This document shows positions 8,703 through 20,520 of a stretch of 64,000 bases of DNA, in pieces. The stretch covers positions 5,744,873-5,808,872 of the forward strand of contig CAKAKS010000062.1 in the NCBI GenBank assembly GCA_916700875.1. The letters are read 5' to 3'. The notes beneath the pieces are model-generated. The model was not told the origin of the DNA, did no database searches, and worked only from the letters and a program-made list of their open reading frames with translations. The translations under genes were made by a program, and so were the position numbers. This DNA comes from Sebastes aleutianus. Taxonomy: Eukaryota > Chordata > Actinopteri > Perciformes > Sebastidae. The number at the start of each line of letters is the position of its first letter. The first letter of the stretch is position 1.

Positions 8703-11533
8703 ATGAATTTTGAATTTGAGAGGGAGATCGGTTTTATCAACAGCCAGCCGTCTCTAGCAGAGTGCCTGACGTCCTTCCCCGCCGTCCTGGAGTCATTTCA
8801 AACTTCATCAATCAAGGAGTCGACAGTAATTCCGCCTCCCTTCGAGCACACCATCCCCAGCCTCAGCCCCTGCACAGCCAGCCAGCCGAGACCGGCTGCT
8901 AGGAGCCAGCAGAACCGGAGAACCTCCGTCACCAATGGCCTCCAGACGCACCACCGAGGCGCCCAGCAGCCCTGCCCGGCCGGCCAGACACCTGGACCGG
9001 CCACGGCCACCCCGGCCGGTCCGCTGGCCCACGAGTTCCCCTGGATGAAAGAGAAGAAGTCATCAAAGAAATGCTCAAAGCCTGGGAGCAGCTCCAACGG
9101 TGGCGGATCCATCATCCCTCCTGCCTCGTCCTCACCGTCGCCGACCGCCTCCGGGTACGCTTCGGCGGGCATCGAGTCACCCACAGGTCGGTATATGCTG
9201 GGATATGTGTGTGTGTTTGTGGTGGGAGTGTGAGGGCTGTGCAGCTTGTGCTTTAATTCTCTGTCTGCATCTCCATTTCACTTCAGAAATAACATCCATT
9301 ACGCACAGCGTGGATTTTGGTTAGATGACATTGTCGTTTTCTTCCTCAGTGTGTGTGTGTATGTGTGTGTGTATTGTGCAGTGATGCTGTGTCAACAGGG
9401 GTAGCCATATCTAGACCACTGCATTATGCTGCAGTGCTGTGCACTCTCTCCTCATGCATGTAAATATGCACCCACAAACATCTCACACACATCATCATCT
9501 CTCATTTTCATTTTTTCGATGTGTAGAATTCAGCTTTATAGGCTGATTGCAAATCCTTCCACACCATCACAGCATCCTGTGTTAGTTCTGTACCATCTAT
9601 AGCACCAAATTTCCCAAATGCATTCTGTCCATATAGAGTTATTTATCGTGCGTAAATACGCACAGAGGGGGATTAGTTTCTCTTTATCCATCCTGCAGAT
9701 GATTGCTGCTGTAGACTGTATCATTGTGTTCATTGGGTGCTGTGATTTCAGCAGCAGCAGCAGCAGCTTCGCCCTGCCATTATATATTCATAACACAACT
9801 GAGATGGTAGCCATATTGGATGGCGGTAGGAAATATAATGGCGAGGCAAAGCGAATGGACCAAATACGTCTGGGTGGGTGTTGGGGGGAGGGGTATAAAC
9901 TATACATCCACACAGGATATACACACTGCATACAATCTGATGTTCTTGGGTTTAGGTCATTTCTGTATTTTACACTGACCTCCATTTGTATTTTTTTTTT
10001 CACACTTCTCCAAACACACCCCCCTTTTCATTTTAATGGAATTTCTTGTTTTCTCCTGTTCCTTTCTCGCCCAATTTCCTGCTTTTTTTCCTGATCTCGT
10101 TCATGAAGCCAGTCGTGTTTTTAGTTATGTTTCTGACAGATACAGCCACATCGACATTCCCACATCTCCCTGCACATTTCCTCCCAATCCCGTGATTTAT
10201 TTATCCCCCTCATTTCTCTGCAGCCTCTCACAGCACGCTCGCTGGCTTTATAGAAGAGAGAAAAGCCCTCTCTGACATTATGATCATCTGTCTTTATCTG
10301 CCTTTTCTTTTGCTTTATTATTATTATTTTTTTACCAGCAACAAATTGGTGCGCTCTTACAGTTATGGCTATATGGCTGCTACTGTAATTGGAAGGAAGT
10401 ATTTTTTTATGAGGCTTTTTTTTGTGTGTGTTTTATTACTGTTTTATTACAGCCAGAAGAGCCGAGGGGATTTTTTGCTCGATGCTGAAGCAGCTTATTT
10501 CTTGGCTGGGAAATCTCAGCACGCAATAAAATCGTAGAGGTTTTTACAGGGGTTCTCATGAAATAGGCTAGATTACAATTTGAAGTTTAAACGAAATATA
10601 AAATTAAAATGAAAAAAAAAAAAGATCTCACAATAAATCCTCCACATAATTTCCCCTCTCTCCCTCTTTATTTGTGTCCCTGCAGACCCGAGCCAGGCGG
10701 GTCTGGATTGTGGAGGAGCCGGGTCCCGCCGGCTGCGCACCGCCTACACCAACACGCAGCTGCTGGAGCTGGAGAAGGAGTTCCACTTCAACAAGTACCT
10801 CTGCCGGCCCAGGAGGGTGGAGATCGCCGCCCTGTTGGATCTGACCGAGCGGCAGGTGAAAGTGTGGTTCCAGAACCGGCGGATGAAACACAAGCGCCAG
10901 ACTACGCACGGTGGTGGCGGTGGCGGAGGACTAGGAGGCCACGAATCCAGCGACCCGGGCGGGTTTGAGCCGCTCGAAGGCGCCGATGCCTCGTCGCCGT
11001 ACTCGAGCCAGCCGCTGGAAGCATCTGGCACCGGGGAGGCGACGTCGGACGGCGAGCCCGGGAGCTGTAATCCATCTTCGGCCTCCGCCTACGCTACTGA
11101 CAGCGGGGACAATGCACAACCCACGCCGGAGAAGGGAGGCCGATTGAGCCGTGCCGAACGCCCACCGTTGCCAGCGGTATCTGGCTCCTCTGACGCGGCT
11201 GCTGCGGCGCACCACTCTCCCCCGGCTTTCACCGCGACGGACTCCGCTGAGAACCTGGCCCTGATGCAGCTCAGCGAGGCCGTGAACGCACCAGCAGCAG
11301 CAGCAGCAGCGTCCGATCCGTCATTGGACTCCTCCATCACCTCGGCTCTTCCTCCTCCTGCCGCCTCATCCTCCTCAACCGCGCTCCCGGACCTGACCTT
11401 CTTCGCCGGAGACGCGTGTCTCTCACCCAGCCTGCAGAGCTCCCTGGATAGTCCGGTGGATTTCTCCGAGGAGGACTTCGACCTGTTCACAAGCACACTG
11501 TGCACCATAGACCTGCAGCACCTCAACTTCTGA
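8703..11533 (+). CDS. hoxb2a: Hoxb2a homeobox transcription factor (2 exons: 8703-9186, 10686-11533)
   Basis: Anterior Hox transcription factor; the family binds DNA with PBX cofactors and patterns hindbrain rhombomeres 3-5 and their neural crest. The exons join to 443 codons plus stop. The start MNFEFEREIGFINSQPSLAE is the paralogue-group-2 N-terminus, and Phe at position 3 favours HoxB2 over HoxA2. The PBX-binding hexapeptide FPWM is at residues 112-115. The homeodomain spans about 175-234, with helix 3 KVWFQNRRMKHK containing the Q50/N51 pair. The C-terminus (LPDLTFFAGD and FTSTLCTIDLQ) is HoxB2-type. The donor CAG/GT at 9186 and acceptor TGCAG at 10685 join in phase through a split Asp codon (162); the alternative donor at 9190 breaks the frame. 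The protein is longer than human HOXB2 (356 aa) because of Ser/Gly/Ala/Pro-rich linkers, including seven Gly after the homeodomain. The alternative label hoxb2b is less likely given the neighbour hoxb1a. Confidence 0.94.
9187..10685 (+). other. hoxb2a: hoxb2a intron
   Basis: A 1499-bp intron with donor GTCGGT at 9187 and acceptor TGTCCCTGCAG ending at 10685, preceded by a pyrimidine-rich tract (10650-10680). It contains short GT runs (near 9205 and 9351-9372), a short CAG run (about 9751-9768) and T-rich stretches. No transposon is recognisable inside it. The intron separates the hexapeptide exon from the homeobox exon, as in other Hox genes. Confidence 0.9.
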
Positions 11534-12191
11534 GGCCAGTTTAAATAGAAAATAAATAAAAAAGGAGTGGACTGCGAGGCCTATACATGTGGATGAACAA
11601 TCTGAGGAGGAGACGCACGGAGAGGACTCTTCTGTTGTTGTTTAAAAAGCGTAAAAAGCTTCTCGGCAACATTCCTGAAACATTTCTGAATGAAAATCAT
11701 GTTCGTTTTTAAATATATTTTTTTCGTCTTCTTGCTGGTTTTATTTTGAGGCTATAATATACCTAGTTTACGACAGATCATTTTTATTATTTTATTTTTA
11801 TTTTAAACATCGAAGGGAATTTTTTTCCACGATCGAAACGTTGTGGATTTTTTTTCTCCACATGTTCAGGTATTTATTGCCTTTCTTGTTTTTTTTTTGT
11901 TCTTTTTAAAATGATTAACTTTCATCAGTATGTGTGGATAGCGCATTCTGGTGCCGCTTCATAATAACTTCTCAGGAACTGTTCGCGGAGTCTCGAGGCG
12001 CAGATATAGCTGCTGGACTGAAGGATGAATTCATTCTCTCTCTCTGAACGAGACCAGACGAGAGGGAAGAAGCCCTGCTGACGACCCGAGTTTTAGACCC
12101 TAGTTTATTTATTGAGATTCTTTAATAGTGAAAATCCAAATTATTTATTGTACATATATTTTCATAGTGGAATAATAATAATAATAATAAA
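11534..12191 (+). other. hoxb2a: hoxb2a 3'UTR
   Basis: AU-rich sequence following the TGA stop. AATAAA-type signals are seen at about 11551-11560 and, after a TATTTATTGTACATATATTT segment, at 12186-12191. The distal signal is the better candidate for the main end because the UTR-like composition continues up to it. Confidence 0.55.
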
Positions 12192-12481
12192 AAAACACAA
12201 ACATTTACGATGTGGCCCATGTTGTTTTGTTTTAGGCTATATGAATTCAAGGAGTGCTTATATAATAATTATGTGAAGAAATAATGTATGCAGTAAAAAT
12301 AGTTTTATAACACTAATAATACGGTGCAATTTTATAATACCATGAATATGAAACATATCATGCATATTATAGACCTATTATATAGATTTTTTATATATGA
12401 TTATTTGGCTGCTGTTGCTTGTATTAAAGGACACTATTATAATACATTTAGTATAAATTGAATTTCACCATAAACCTATAA

Positions 12482-12714
12482 TTTTTTTCTTCAAATTATT
12501 AAGGTTTAGTCATTATAATGAAATATTTGTCATTTTATTATATTTTAATCTTCTGATATATATTTTAATTTTGGCTCATAATTTGGAGTGAATATAAGTG
12601 CGTCTAATTTTTCTTCTAATTATTAAGGTTTTGTCATTATAATGAAATATTTGTCATTTTATTATATTTTAACCTTTTGATATATTTTAATTTTGGCTCA
12701 TAATTTGGACTGAA
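12482..12714 (+). repeat. local direct duplication, period about 124 bp
   Basis: Copies at about 12482-12592 and 12606-12714 are nearly identical. Shared segments include TCATTATAATGAAATATTTG, CATTTTATTATATTTTAA and TTTTGGCTCATAATTTGGA. They differ by a few substitutions and a short insertion. Confidence 0.92.
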
Positions 12715-13204
12715 TGCATATTTCAAGTGTCTAGCTTTCCCACACTATAGCCTACAGCATATAGCCTGATATAGCCTGGTATGGCCCAGTATGGTTCAAC
12801 TCATGTGTTTACACAGAGATAAGCATGAAGAAGGAGATACTTTCCAGAGCAGATAAAAAAAGAGGAGAACCAGTCTGAGGCCAGAGGGTCATTGTTTCCT
12901 CCATCACATGTTAGCTTAGCATAGCTAGCCCTCAGGAGAGCTAATGGTTAGCCTAGCACGGCCCTCCACCACCAGCAGCAGCTTTCACCATGTGGGGAGA
13001 GCAGAGGAACTGTAATGTGTAGCCTTTTACTGGCAGTGAGTGGGACTATAATATATAATATACACACTGTAGCACAACTACAACTACTACTGGATGTAGT
13101 TTATGGCCATGGAAGCTGACTGTAGCTTTGGCATTGCAAAGTCTCTCCCACTGTTCAGCTGGTAGAGTGAATATGGAGCAAACCCTGCTAACTCCAGCCA
13201 TTAG

Positions 13205-13225
13205 TGTGTGCGTGAGTGCGTGAGT

Positions 13226-13258
<33 letters not shown>
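13205..13258. repeat. (GT)n microsatellite
   Basis: GT run with GC/GA interruptions at its left end. Confidence 0.9.
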
Positions 13259-13259
<1 letters not shown>

Positions 13260-13375
13260 TGCTAACTAGCTGCTCCTCCTCCCACAGAGTCAAAATGGCG
13301 CTGAAGACAAAGCAGGATGTGAACAATGAGCAGTGGCAGCCATTACAGGATGACTGGCTCAGTGTGACAGGCATG

Positions 13376-13409
<34 letters not shown>

Positions 13410-13420
13410 GTGCGCGCGTG

Positions 13421-13459
<39 letters not shown>
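13376..13459. repeat. (GT)n microsatellite with CG-containing interruptions
   Basis: About 84 bp of alternating GT with GCGC and GC interruptions, so the purine-pyrimidine alternation is unbroken. Confidence 0.95.
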
Positions 13460-13462
<3 letters not shown>

Positions 13463-15229
13463 TTGGAGAGTCAAAAAGAAAGAAGAAAGAAATGTGCCTT
13501 GTTTATTTAAGGCCATGAGATTCAAGACAGGTTTATGGCTGATTGTTTATTTATTGTAATAAAAAAATAAAATAAAATTAAAAATTAAAAAATTAAAATG
13601 ATAATAAAAATATATATATTTTTTAGGATGCAAACATTTTTAGGCTATATCAAATTGTCAAAAACTGATATTTGCTATCTGCGAACCTTCTGAACCAGAA
13701 ACACTGAGTGGGTTGATTTTGGCAACACAACCAGTTAACAACACAGGAAGCTGCATGAATATTTCAGTTATTATATTGCAGTTTCATTGTTAATATAATT
13801 ATTGGCCTATAACCTAATGCATGTCTATTGTGAAACAAATCTGAGAAAAAACTCTTTTCTGAGCATTTAGAAACACAACCTTAACCCATACATAGTCCAG
13901 CCAAGCTCCACTGCCCAACTGCCACGCCATCATCATGAAAGAAATATATCTATATTCTAATATATAAAAAAAATCTCCTTTGTTTCTCTTTACCACACAT
14001 TTGTGGTGCATAAAAATGGAAAGCAATAAAACATTGTCTTCAAGCTAAATGTGGAATTTATAAGCTGAAAACACACCATTTTAAGAGTACTCCCATTGGT
14101 GCTCTCAGATTTTCTTTTCAACCACAAACACAGGGGATTCCTCACTTCTTTAAATGTTACAAAACTTAGTATTCCTACGGGATCCTTACACTGTGGCAAA
14201 GCATGTAATAGAATCATTCAGAGACTCACTGATATTCACTGTATCTCTGACTGATGATTAATGTTTGATCAGTGTAGTAACAGCAGCTTAACTGTCCAAA
14301 AAGGCAATTTCACTCCCGTTGTGTGGTAATAATAAAACATACAAAACTGCACCGAGACAAACTCATCTGAGGTCCATGTGAGCACAAGTTTTAAACTGTG
14401 TAGATGTAGTTCCCATGGGAACCAACAGGCACAATACAGGACAACAACCTGGTTTCCTCCCTACAAGAAACACCACTCAGCTGATGTGATTTCACATGCT
14501 GAAATAATGCTGTAAATATCAAGAATATGCAACAGAGACGTATACGTAGTGATAATAATTACAATAATAATCAATTGTAAAGTGTTTACATAAAATAAAA
14601 ATGTGTCAATAAATTACAAATAGAGCAAATACAGTAAAATACATAATAAAAAAGATGTATTCAAAATAAAATTAAACCAAAATCTTTCGCAATAAAAATA
14701 ATATTTAAAGAAATGTTTTTTTTTTCCAAAAAGCAGAAAAGCAAGTGTGTCTTAATCTTAATAAAGGATATCTCCATGAAGCCATGATCACCTTTAATCT
14801 GGTCCTTTGGATCACGAAAAGGCCAGAGTCCGAAATGTATTCAGAGTCAAGTCCCTGGTATGTTTTAAAAATCTTAAACTGTAACTAAAACTGTATGTTT
14901 TCCCTCATCCTGGGTCAGTCTGGCAGTACTTTGTACTAACTGCAATCTATACAAAGTTCAGGTTGGCTCAGGCAGCCACGCAGTGAGACAAGATGTGACA
15001 AATGCACTAATAACAGTTTGCATATTGTAAAAAGTGAGATTTTCATGTCTTTTATATTATAAAGCAGGTTTAAATGATATATAAATACTCTTAAACTATC
15101 AAAACGCTCAATATACGGTAAAATAAACACAGCCCGTATTCAATAATTGCACGTTTGAAACAAGCCGTTAGGATTTCTGTCCATTTGTGATGTCACAAAT
15201 ATAAAATATATAGCCCATTACATGGTTTT

Positions 15230-15529
15230 AAACATAAACATTCTAAATGTGTCCCAGTTTATTTCCTGTTGCAGTGTACAGTATGTAAATAACATCAGCT
15301 GACAGGAAGTAAACATGGACCCAAACTGTTGCCTAGCAATGCAATTCCATTGCAATTCCGTTGAAATGCACTGAAACGGAGCGTTTCAGACAGAGGGTGA
15401 ATACAGGTATATTCAGGCAGACAGTATGATGAAAATAAAGTTTTTTTTTAACATTACAGCATGTAAACATGTTCTAGTAGAAACACAAAACACAAGTTTG
15501 AACCTGAAAATGAGCACGATATGGGACCT
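15230..15529. repeat. interspersed repeat fragment (fish DNA element type)
   Basis: The right end, AACCTGAAAATGAGCACGAT followed by ATGGGACCTTTAA, matches the terminus of an interspersed element I recognise as common in percomorph fish. The left boundary is uncertain. It directly abuts the MITE at 15530. Confidence 0.5.
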
Positions 15530-15998
15530 TTAAAGGGACAGTGTGTAGGATTTGGCGGCATCTAGTGGCGTGGTTGCAGATTGCAACCAACGGAATACCC
15601 CTCTTCTCACTCCTCCCTATCCAAGACTGCGGCAACGTGAGCCGCCGAGTGCAAAACCGTGGTAACGCCGTTCGCTTGCTCAGAGGCCATCCTTACCATA
15701 TTAACACGCAGTTTCACAAGTGTGTCTGAGAACTTCAGGTAACGTAAAAACGAGAAATTCCCTCTCTAGAGCAAGAGTTTGGTTTGTCCGGGTTACTGTA
15801 GAAACATGGTGGAACAGCATGGTGGACTCCGTGAAGAGGACCCACTCCCTATGTAGATATGAAGGACTCATTCTAAGCCAATGAAAACACAACCATTCTT
15901 AGTTTCAGGTGATTATACACTAATAAAAACATAGTTTTGAAAATGATATTCCATTTCTGCAAATAGATCTCTTGAAATGTTACACACTGTTCCTTTAA
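15530..15998. mobile_element. MITE with 18-bp terminal inverted repeats
   Basis: The left end TTAAAGGGACAGTGTGTA (15530-15547) and right end, which read on the - strand is TTAAAGGAACAGTGTGTA (15998-15981), match at 17 of 18 bases. The 469-bp interior has no transposase. Both ends carry TTAA, which would fit a piggyBac-type target site, but that is only a suggestion. The family is familiar from percomorph genomes. A fragment of the same type may be present near 30053-30130 (GGTGCAGGGTGTAGAATCTG). Confidence 0.85.
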
Positions 15999-16458
15999 TC
16001 TTTGACGGTTTAGTTAACGGGATCTTAAAACTCTTGTCATATTTTCTGGGTCCGTTCGGGGGTCATGTCACAGAATATTAAAAGAATCAAAAGAAAATGT
16101 ATGCAGAGAAATTTGGTCAGTATTGTGACCGCATATAATGTGAATTGGTGGCAACACAGAGACAGAAAATAGTAGTGGCCCCTGTACAGAACATTGGGGA
16201 ACTCCACTGAACGAAGGCACCTTTGATGAACTTGAATCCCCATCAGGTATAGTGACTCTGACTATTCTACTATTCTAATACTGACCTTGCCCCCACTGTT
16301 GAAACTACCAACACATAAATCTAAAACTTGCCACTTCGGTAACAGCTGGTCATTTCAAAGAAGATCCAGAGTGGGGCTCTTCATACGTGCGGTTCCAAAA
16401 GTGTTTGCGACACAGCATGAAGACTGTTTCTTAGTCTTTATGTTATGTATGGGATATC

Positions 16459-16570
16459 GTACAGCGAGCCAGTCAATGTTGTAAAAGAATCCTCGACAGG
16501 GCGATGCTGCGGAGGGGTCTCTCATCGCCCTGAAGGGGATTCTTTCACAACAATGACCGGCTCGCTGTAC
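16459..16570. repeat. 112-bp imperfect hairpin (fold-back element core)
   Basis: The left arm begins GTACAGCGAGCCAGTCAATG and the right arm ends with its near complement, CATTG...GGCTCGCTGTAC. The inner parts AGAATCC/GGATTCT and AGGGCGATG/CATCGCCCT also pair, leaving a loop of about 20 bases around 16510-16525. This is typical of a fold-back MITE. Confidence 0.88.
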
Positions 16571-16702
16571 ATTATCCAGCTTATTACACGGCTATAGTAA
16601 CTTAAGAAATCAATATTTTGACACCAAAACAGTGTGCCAGTGTCCGACATCAGAACTGCGCCCATAGCAACGGTCTGCTACACATAGGAACAGTCTGCTA
16701 CA

Positions 16703-16746
16703 CATAGCAACGGTCTGTTATTTCTTTATAACAGACCGTTGCTATG
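16703..16746. repeat. perfect 19-bp hairpin
   Basis: CATAGCAACGGTCTGTTAT (16703-16721), a 6-base loop and its exact reverse complement (16728-16746). The related sequences at 16665-16702 (CATAGCAACGGTCTGCTACA, then a diverged copy) show that the arm unit is repeated. It probably belongs to the same fold-back element as 16459-16570. Confidence 0.9.
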
Positions 16747-16919
16747 GGAAGCTAAGATAACCAGCTACTGGCTCCAGCCACATATTTACTGTACAGACAT
16801 AAGAGAGGCATCAATCTACCCATCTAACTCTCAATAATAAAGCAAATTTGTGTATTTCCCAAAATGTTGATCTATTCCTTCAAAAAAAAGATGTAAACAT
16901 CTGTTGGACTTTCACTGTT

Positions 16920-17235
16920 AAACTCAACAGAATCACATATATTTGTCACACCCCTCGGTGTCACTTTATTTTCAGCATCACAACCACTATAGTTAGTTTT
17001 AGGAAAGAACTACATGGTTGGACTTAAAACTACAATGTCTGTACAGTGAAAATGACACTGAACGTTGTGAACACGGGACACGAACGAACAGCTGATTGTA
17101 ACTTGACACACGGAACACGAACAGCGGTCTCTTGGATGAAACCTCTTTCGCTCTTTAAACTACATCACCACACTCCCGGTGCACATTCTTGGAGCATTTA
17201 CTGTTGCCGTGCATGGGTTTACATTACAGGCTAGT
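16920..17235 (+). repeat. fragment of the tRNA-like MITE family (copy 1, partial)
   Basis: It shares the family landmarks GTTAGTTTTAGGAAAGA, GGACTTAAAA, a GGAACACGAACAGCGGTCTC core and the right-hand TGGGTTTACATT segment, but lacks the outer ends. The full copies are at 25264 and 27773. Confidence 0.6.
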
Positions 17236-17334
17236 CAATGGAACGCTTTCAGTCGGGTGTAAATGACTGTACAATTTGGCCACATTCTTAGGAAACAGAT
17301 CACACACATCATCTAACTCTGCTTTCCCTTCAGC

Positions 17335-18148
17335 GATGCTAAAATGAAGCGTAAAATCAAGTGGAAGTCTTCCAAAGTTGCAGAGTTTTCAGTATAAAAT
17401 TTGTTGTGTTTCTCTAACCAGTGCTTTTTAAAAAAAAATGTTTTTAGCAGATCAGTTTGATCTATTTGATTCGTGTACATAGACACAAATTTCCCTTTTT
17501 GTCGTGACGGTGAGCACGACTTTCAACAACATATTTTTTGTGCATTTTCCTACAAATGTCCAGCAACACGTGACACACGTGTCAATTTCCGCTACAGTCT
17601 TGTCAAAATAAAACTACTTAGTTAGGTTTAGGAATAGATCGACTTGGTTAGGTTTAGGCAACAAAACTACTGAGTTAGACTTAGGAAAAGATCAAGGTTT
17701 GGGTTAAAATAACACCAGAAGTGGCGTAACTTTAAGTACGGAAGTAAGTGAACAAAAAATACTTAGTTGGATTTAAAATAACTCCCGAAGTGCTGTAATT
17801 TCACTCAACTTTGACTTGTGGTTTAACACGGGACACGAACACCAGTCTCCTGGGTGAAAGTCCTGTGTTTTTTGACCCACTCAACCACCTTCACCTCCTT
17901 CCTACTCAGACTCTTTATACTTCCTGGTTCAAAATTATGTGGATTACATACAAATTGATTTTGTGATGACCATCGCAGAGAAAATGTGAAATTAGTGTAT
18001 ATGTACACAAGTCAATAAAATAAAATGTTGTGACTATTTCAGAAAACTGCTGTGCGACGGGGATGGATGCTAATATGAAGCATCAGCAACGGATCAAGTG
18101 GGCGTCTTCCAAAGTTACAGACATTTCAGTACAACATTTGTTGTGTTT
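17335..18148 (+). mobile_element. tRNA-like MITE copy 2 flanked by about 80-bp direct repeats
   Basis: The interior (about 17450-18062) carries the family landmarks: GTGTACATAGACACAAATTT, GTTAGGTTTAGGCAACAAAA, the GGGACACGAAC...CTCCTGGGTGAAAG core and the right end ACTATTTCAGAAAACTGCTG. It is flanked by imperfect direct repeats at 17335-17412 and 18065-18148 (both with GATGCTAA-ATGAAGC, TCAAGTGG, GTCTTCCAAAGTT and TTGTTGTGTTT). These are far too long for a normal target-site duplication. Confidence 0.75.
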
Positions 18149-19439
18149 TCCCAATTTTTCTTTGCAGAACCACAGCTAATGTTTGGTAGCCCCATTGCTG
18201 CCAGGAAGAAATAACAGCAATAAACCTTTGGACATCTCCTAGGATGCAGATACCCACTTGATTTGGCAAATTCAGACTGCTGAAGCATTTTATCTGCTCA
18301 TATTAAGGTTAGAATGTATCTTTTCACCGATCGAAGACTGTTGATATCTCATATTTTACAGTGTAATCTGGTTAGGAAGGGATCACCACCAGTATGGAGC
18401 AGATGCAGTAACTATTTGATTATACATGGTAGGTGATTATTGTATTAAGAAAGAATTGAAGGAACTAAGCTATCCTTTAAAACAATGAAAACTTGCAAAT
18501 ATAGATCCAAGCAAACATATTAAGCTCATACAAAAAGTGTTTCGAACATGGCACAGCAGACTGAAGACTGGGACGTACGGCATATACACTGCAACACACT
18601 CTCCTGTAACCATCCATCTAAGTGTATCTTGTAGACAAAGAGATTACAGTAGAGTACATCTCTATGCTGGGAGACATATCTCACCTTCTGAGTGCCTGTA
18701 TGTGTGTGTGTGTGTGTGAGGGAGAGATTGTGTGCGTGTGTTCCAGTAATCTCTCTCTCTCCTGGCTGTCACCGCCTGTCGGCCCGCTGCCACGCTGTAA
18801 TACGTGGACTGCTCCTTTATCTCTTGCATCACCGTCACCATCACTGTTATGATTTCTGCCTCTTCTGTGTGTGTGTATGATATTGCATAACTCAGGCGTG
18901 ATAGATCACCCACTTAGCAGCTCTGGTGAAATATGTGAGCGGTGGATTTTTATCATCCCGGGCGTCAAGAGGAAACTTTACCCTCAGACACACAGACGGT
19001 CCTGCTGCTGCACTGCTACTGCACTAACTTAGTTTACACACAGACATGTGTTGCAACGTGCCAAGTCAAAGTGGTGGGATTAAGGAATAATTGTTACTTC
19101 ATGGAATGTCTGTCCTGCCTCAGTCTAGCAGGTAGCCTACTGTAGGTTCAAAATAGTTTCCAAAAGACAGCAAGCTATGGCACCACTTTATAATAAGAGA
19201 CCCTTCATAAGGTTGATTAGGAATAAACCATAATAAGAACAATTTATGCATTGCCCAATTGTGAAAAACGTAGCTCTAAAATCCAGTTACTAACACCTTC
19301 TTAACATTTACGACTGCAAATTTGATGACTTATTTGAAAGATAAGGATTTTATTGACTTACTAACATTTATAATTTAATACTTGTTAGAGAGTAAGAAAT
19401 CCGTTATACATTTATACCTGCATTATTACATATAATAGA
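18149..19439. other. intergenic, no gene seen
   Basis: Mixed sequence with a short GT run (18702-18718). No conserved domain is visible in any frame. Confidence 0.5.
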
Positions 19440-20520
19440 CCGATTTTACACAATATGACAACCCAAAAGTTGTCTTTTTGTAATTGCATATCATTGATAA
19501 TACTATGATTTTATGACACTATTCAACATACTTTACTTTTTTATGACATTTTGGCACACTATACATTCTAATAATTTTTTTGAATATTATACTATGACTT
19601 TTTTACATTCTATACTTTTCAGATTTTTTTTCGCCATACTATATTATAACTTATTTCGACATACTATAATATGACTTTTTTATGACTTTTTGGATATACT
19701 ATACTTTTTAGATTTTTTTTCAATAAACTATATTATGACTTATTTTGACATCCTATACCATGACTTTATAATGATTTATTTCGACATATTATACCATGAC
19801 ATTTTTATGACTTGTTTTAACATACTACAGTATACTATGGCTTTTTTATGACTTTTTTGAATATACTATACTTTTTTAGATATTCTTTTTCAACATACTA
19901 TACTATGACTTATATATGACTTTTTGGATATACTTTACTTTTTATGACTTTTTTTATTATTATTTTTTTTCAACATACTTTACTATGACTTCTTTTGAAA
20001 TACGTTACTATGACTTTATAATGATTTTTTTGACATACTATACTACGACTTTGTTATTACTTTTTTTAACATACTATACTATGACTTTTTTATGACTTAT
20101 TTCACCATACTACATCTTTTTTTTTTTTTTTTCCCAACACACTATACTGTGACTATTGTATGACTTTTTTGGATAAACTTTACTTTTTGGAAAAAAAATT
20201 TCGACATACTATACTATTACTTTTTCATGACTTTTTCAACATACTATACTATGACTTTATAGTGTTTTTTTTCCAATATACTATACTTAGACTTTTTATG
20301 ACTTTTTTTGGATATTCTATACTTTTTAGATTTTTTAGTCAACATACTATTTTACTTATTTTGACATGACTATGACTCTATAATGATTTTTTTCGACATA
20401 TTATACCATGACTTTTTTATTACTTTTTTTCCAACATACTTTACTATCACTTTTTTATAACTTTTTTCAACATACTATATATTACTTGTTTTGACATACT
20501 ATACTTTACTATAACTTGGA
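19440..20520 (+). repeat. AT-rich degenerate satellite
   Basis: About 1.1 kb of irregularly repeated ACATACTATACTATGACTTT and TTTATGACTTTTTT blocks, each about 35-45 bp, strongly T-rich on the + strand. Units are diverged and vary in length. The 69-aa open frame at 20160-20369 simply reads this array. Confidence 0.92.

Larger units (their letters stand above)
12192..15229. other. intergenic, no gene seen
   Basis: AT-rich sequence 3' of hoxb2a. It includes a local duplication (12482-12714), GT microsatellites (13205-13258 and 13376-13459) and an AT-rich low-complexity stretch (13550-13625 and 14560-14720). Open frames across the GT tracts are artefacts. Motifs around GCTAGC (12910-12960) are not interpretable. 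Confidence 0.5.

Noticed and set aside
10628..11526. Long - strand frames opposite hoxb2a exon 2
   Set aside because: Shadows of the GC-rich homeobox exon. No independent start context or conservation signal.
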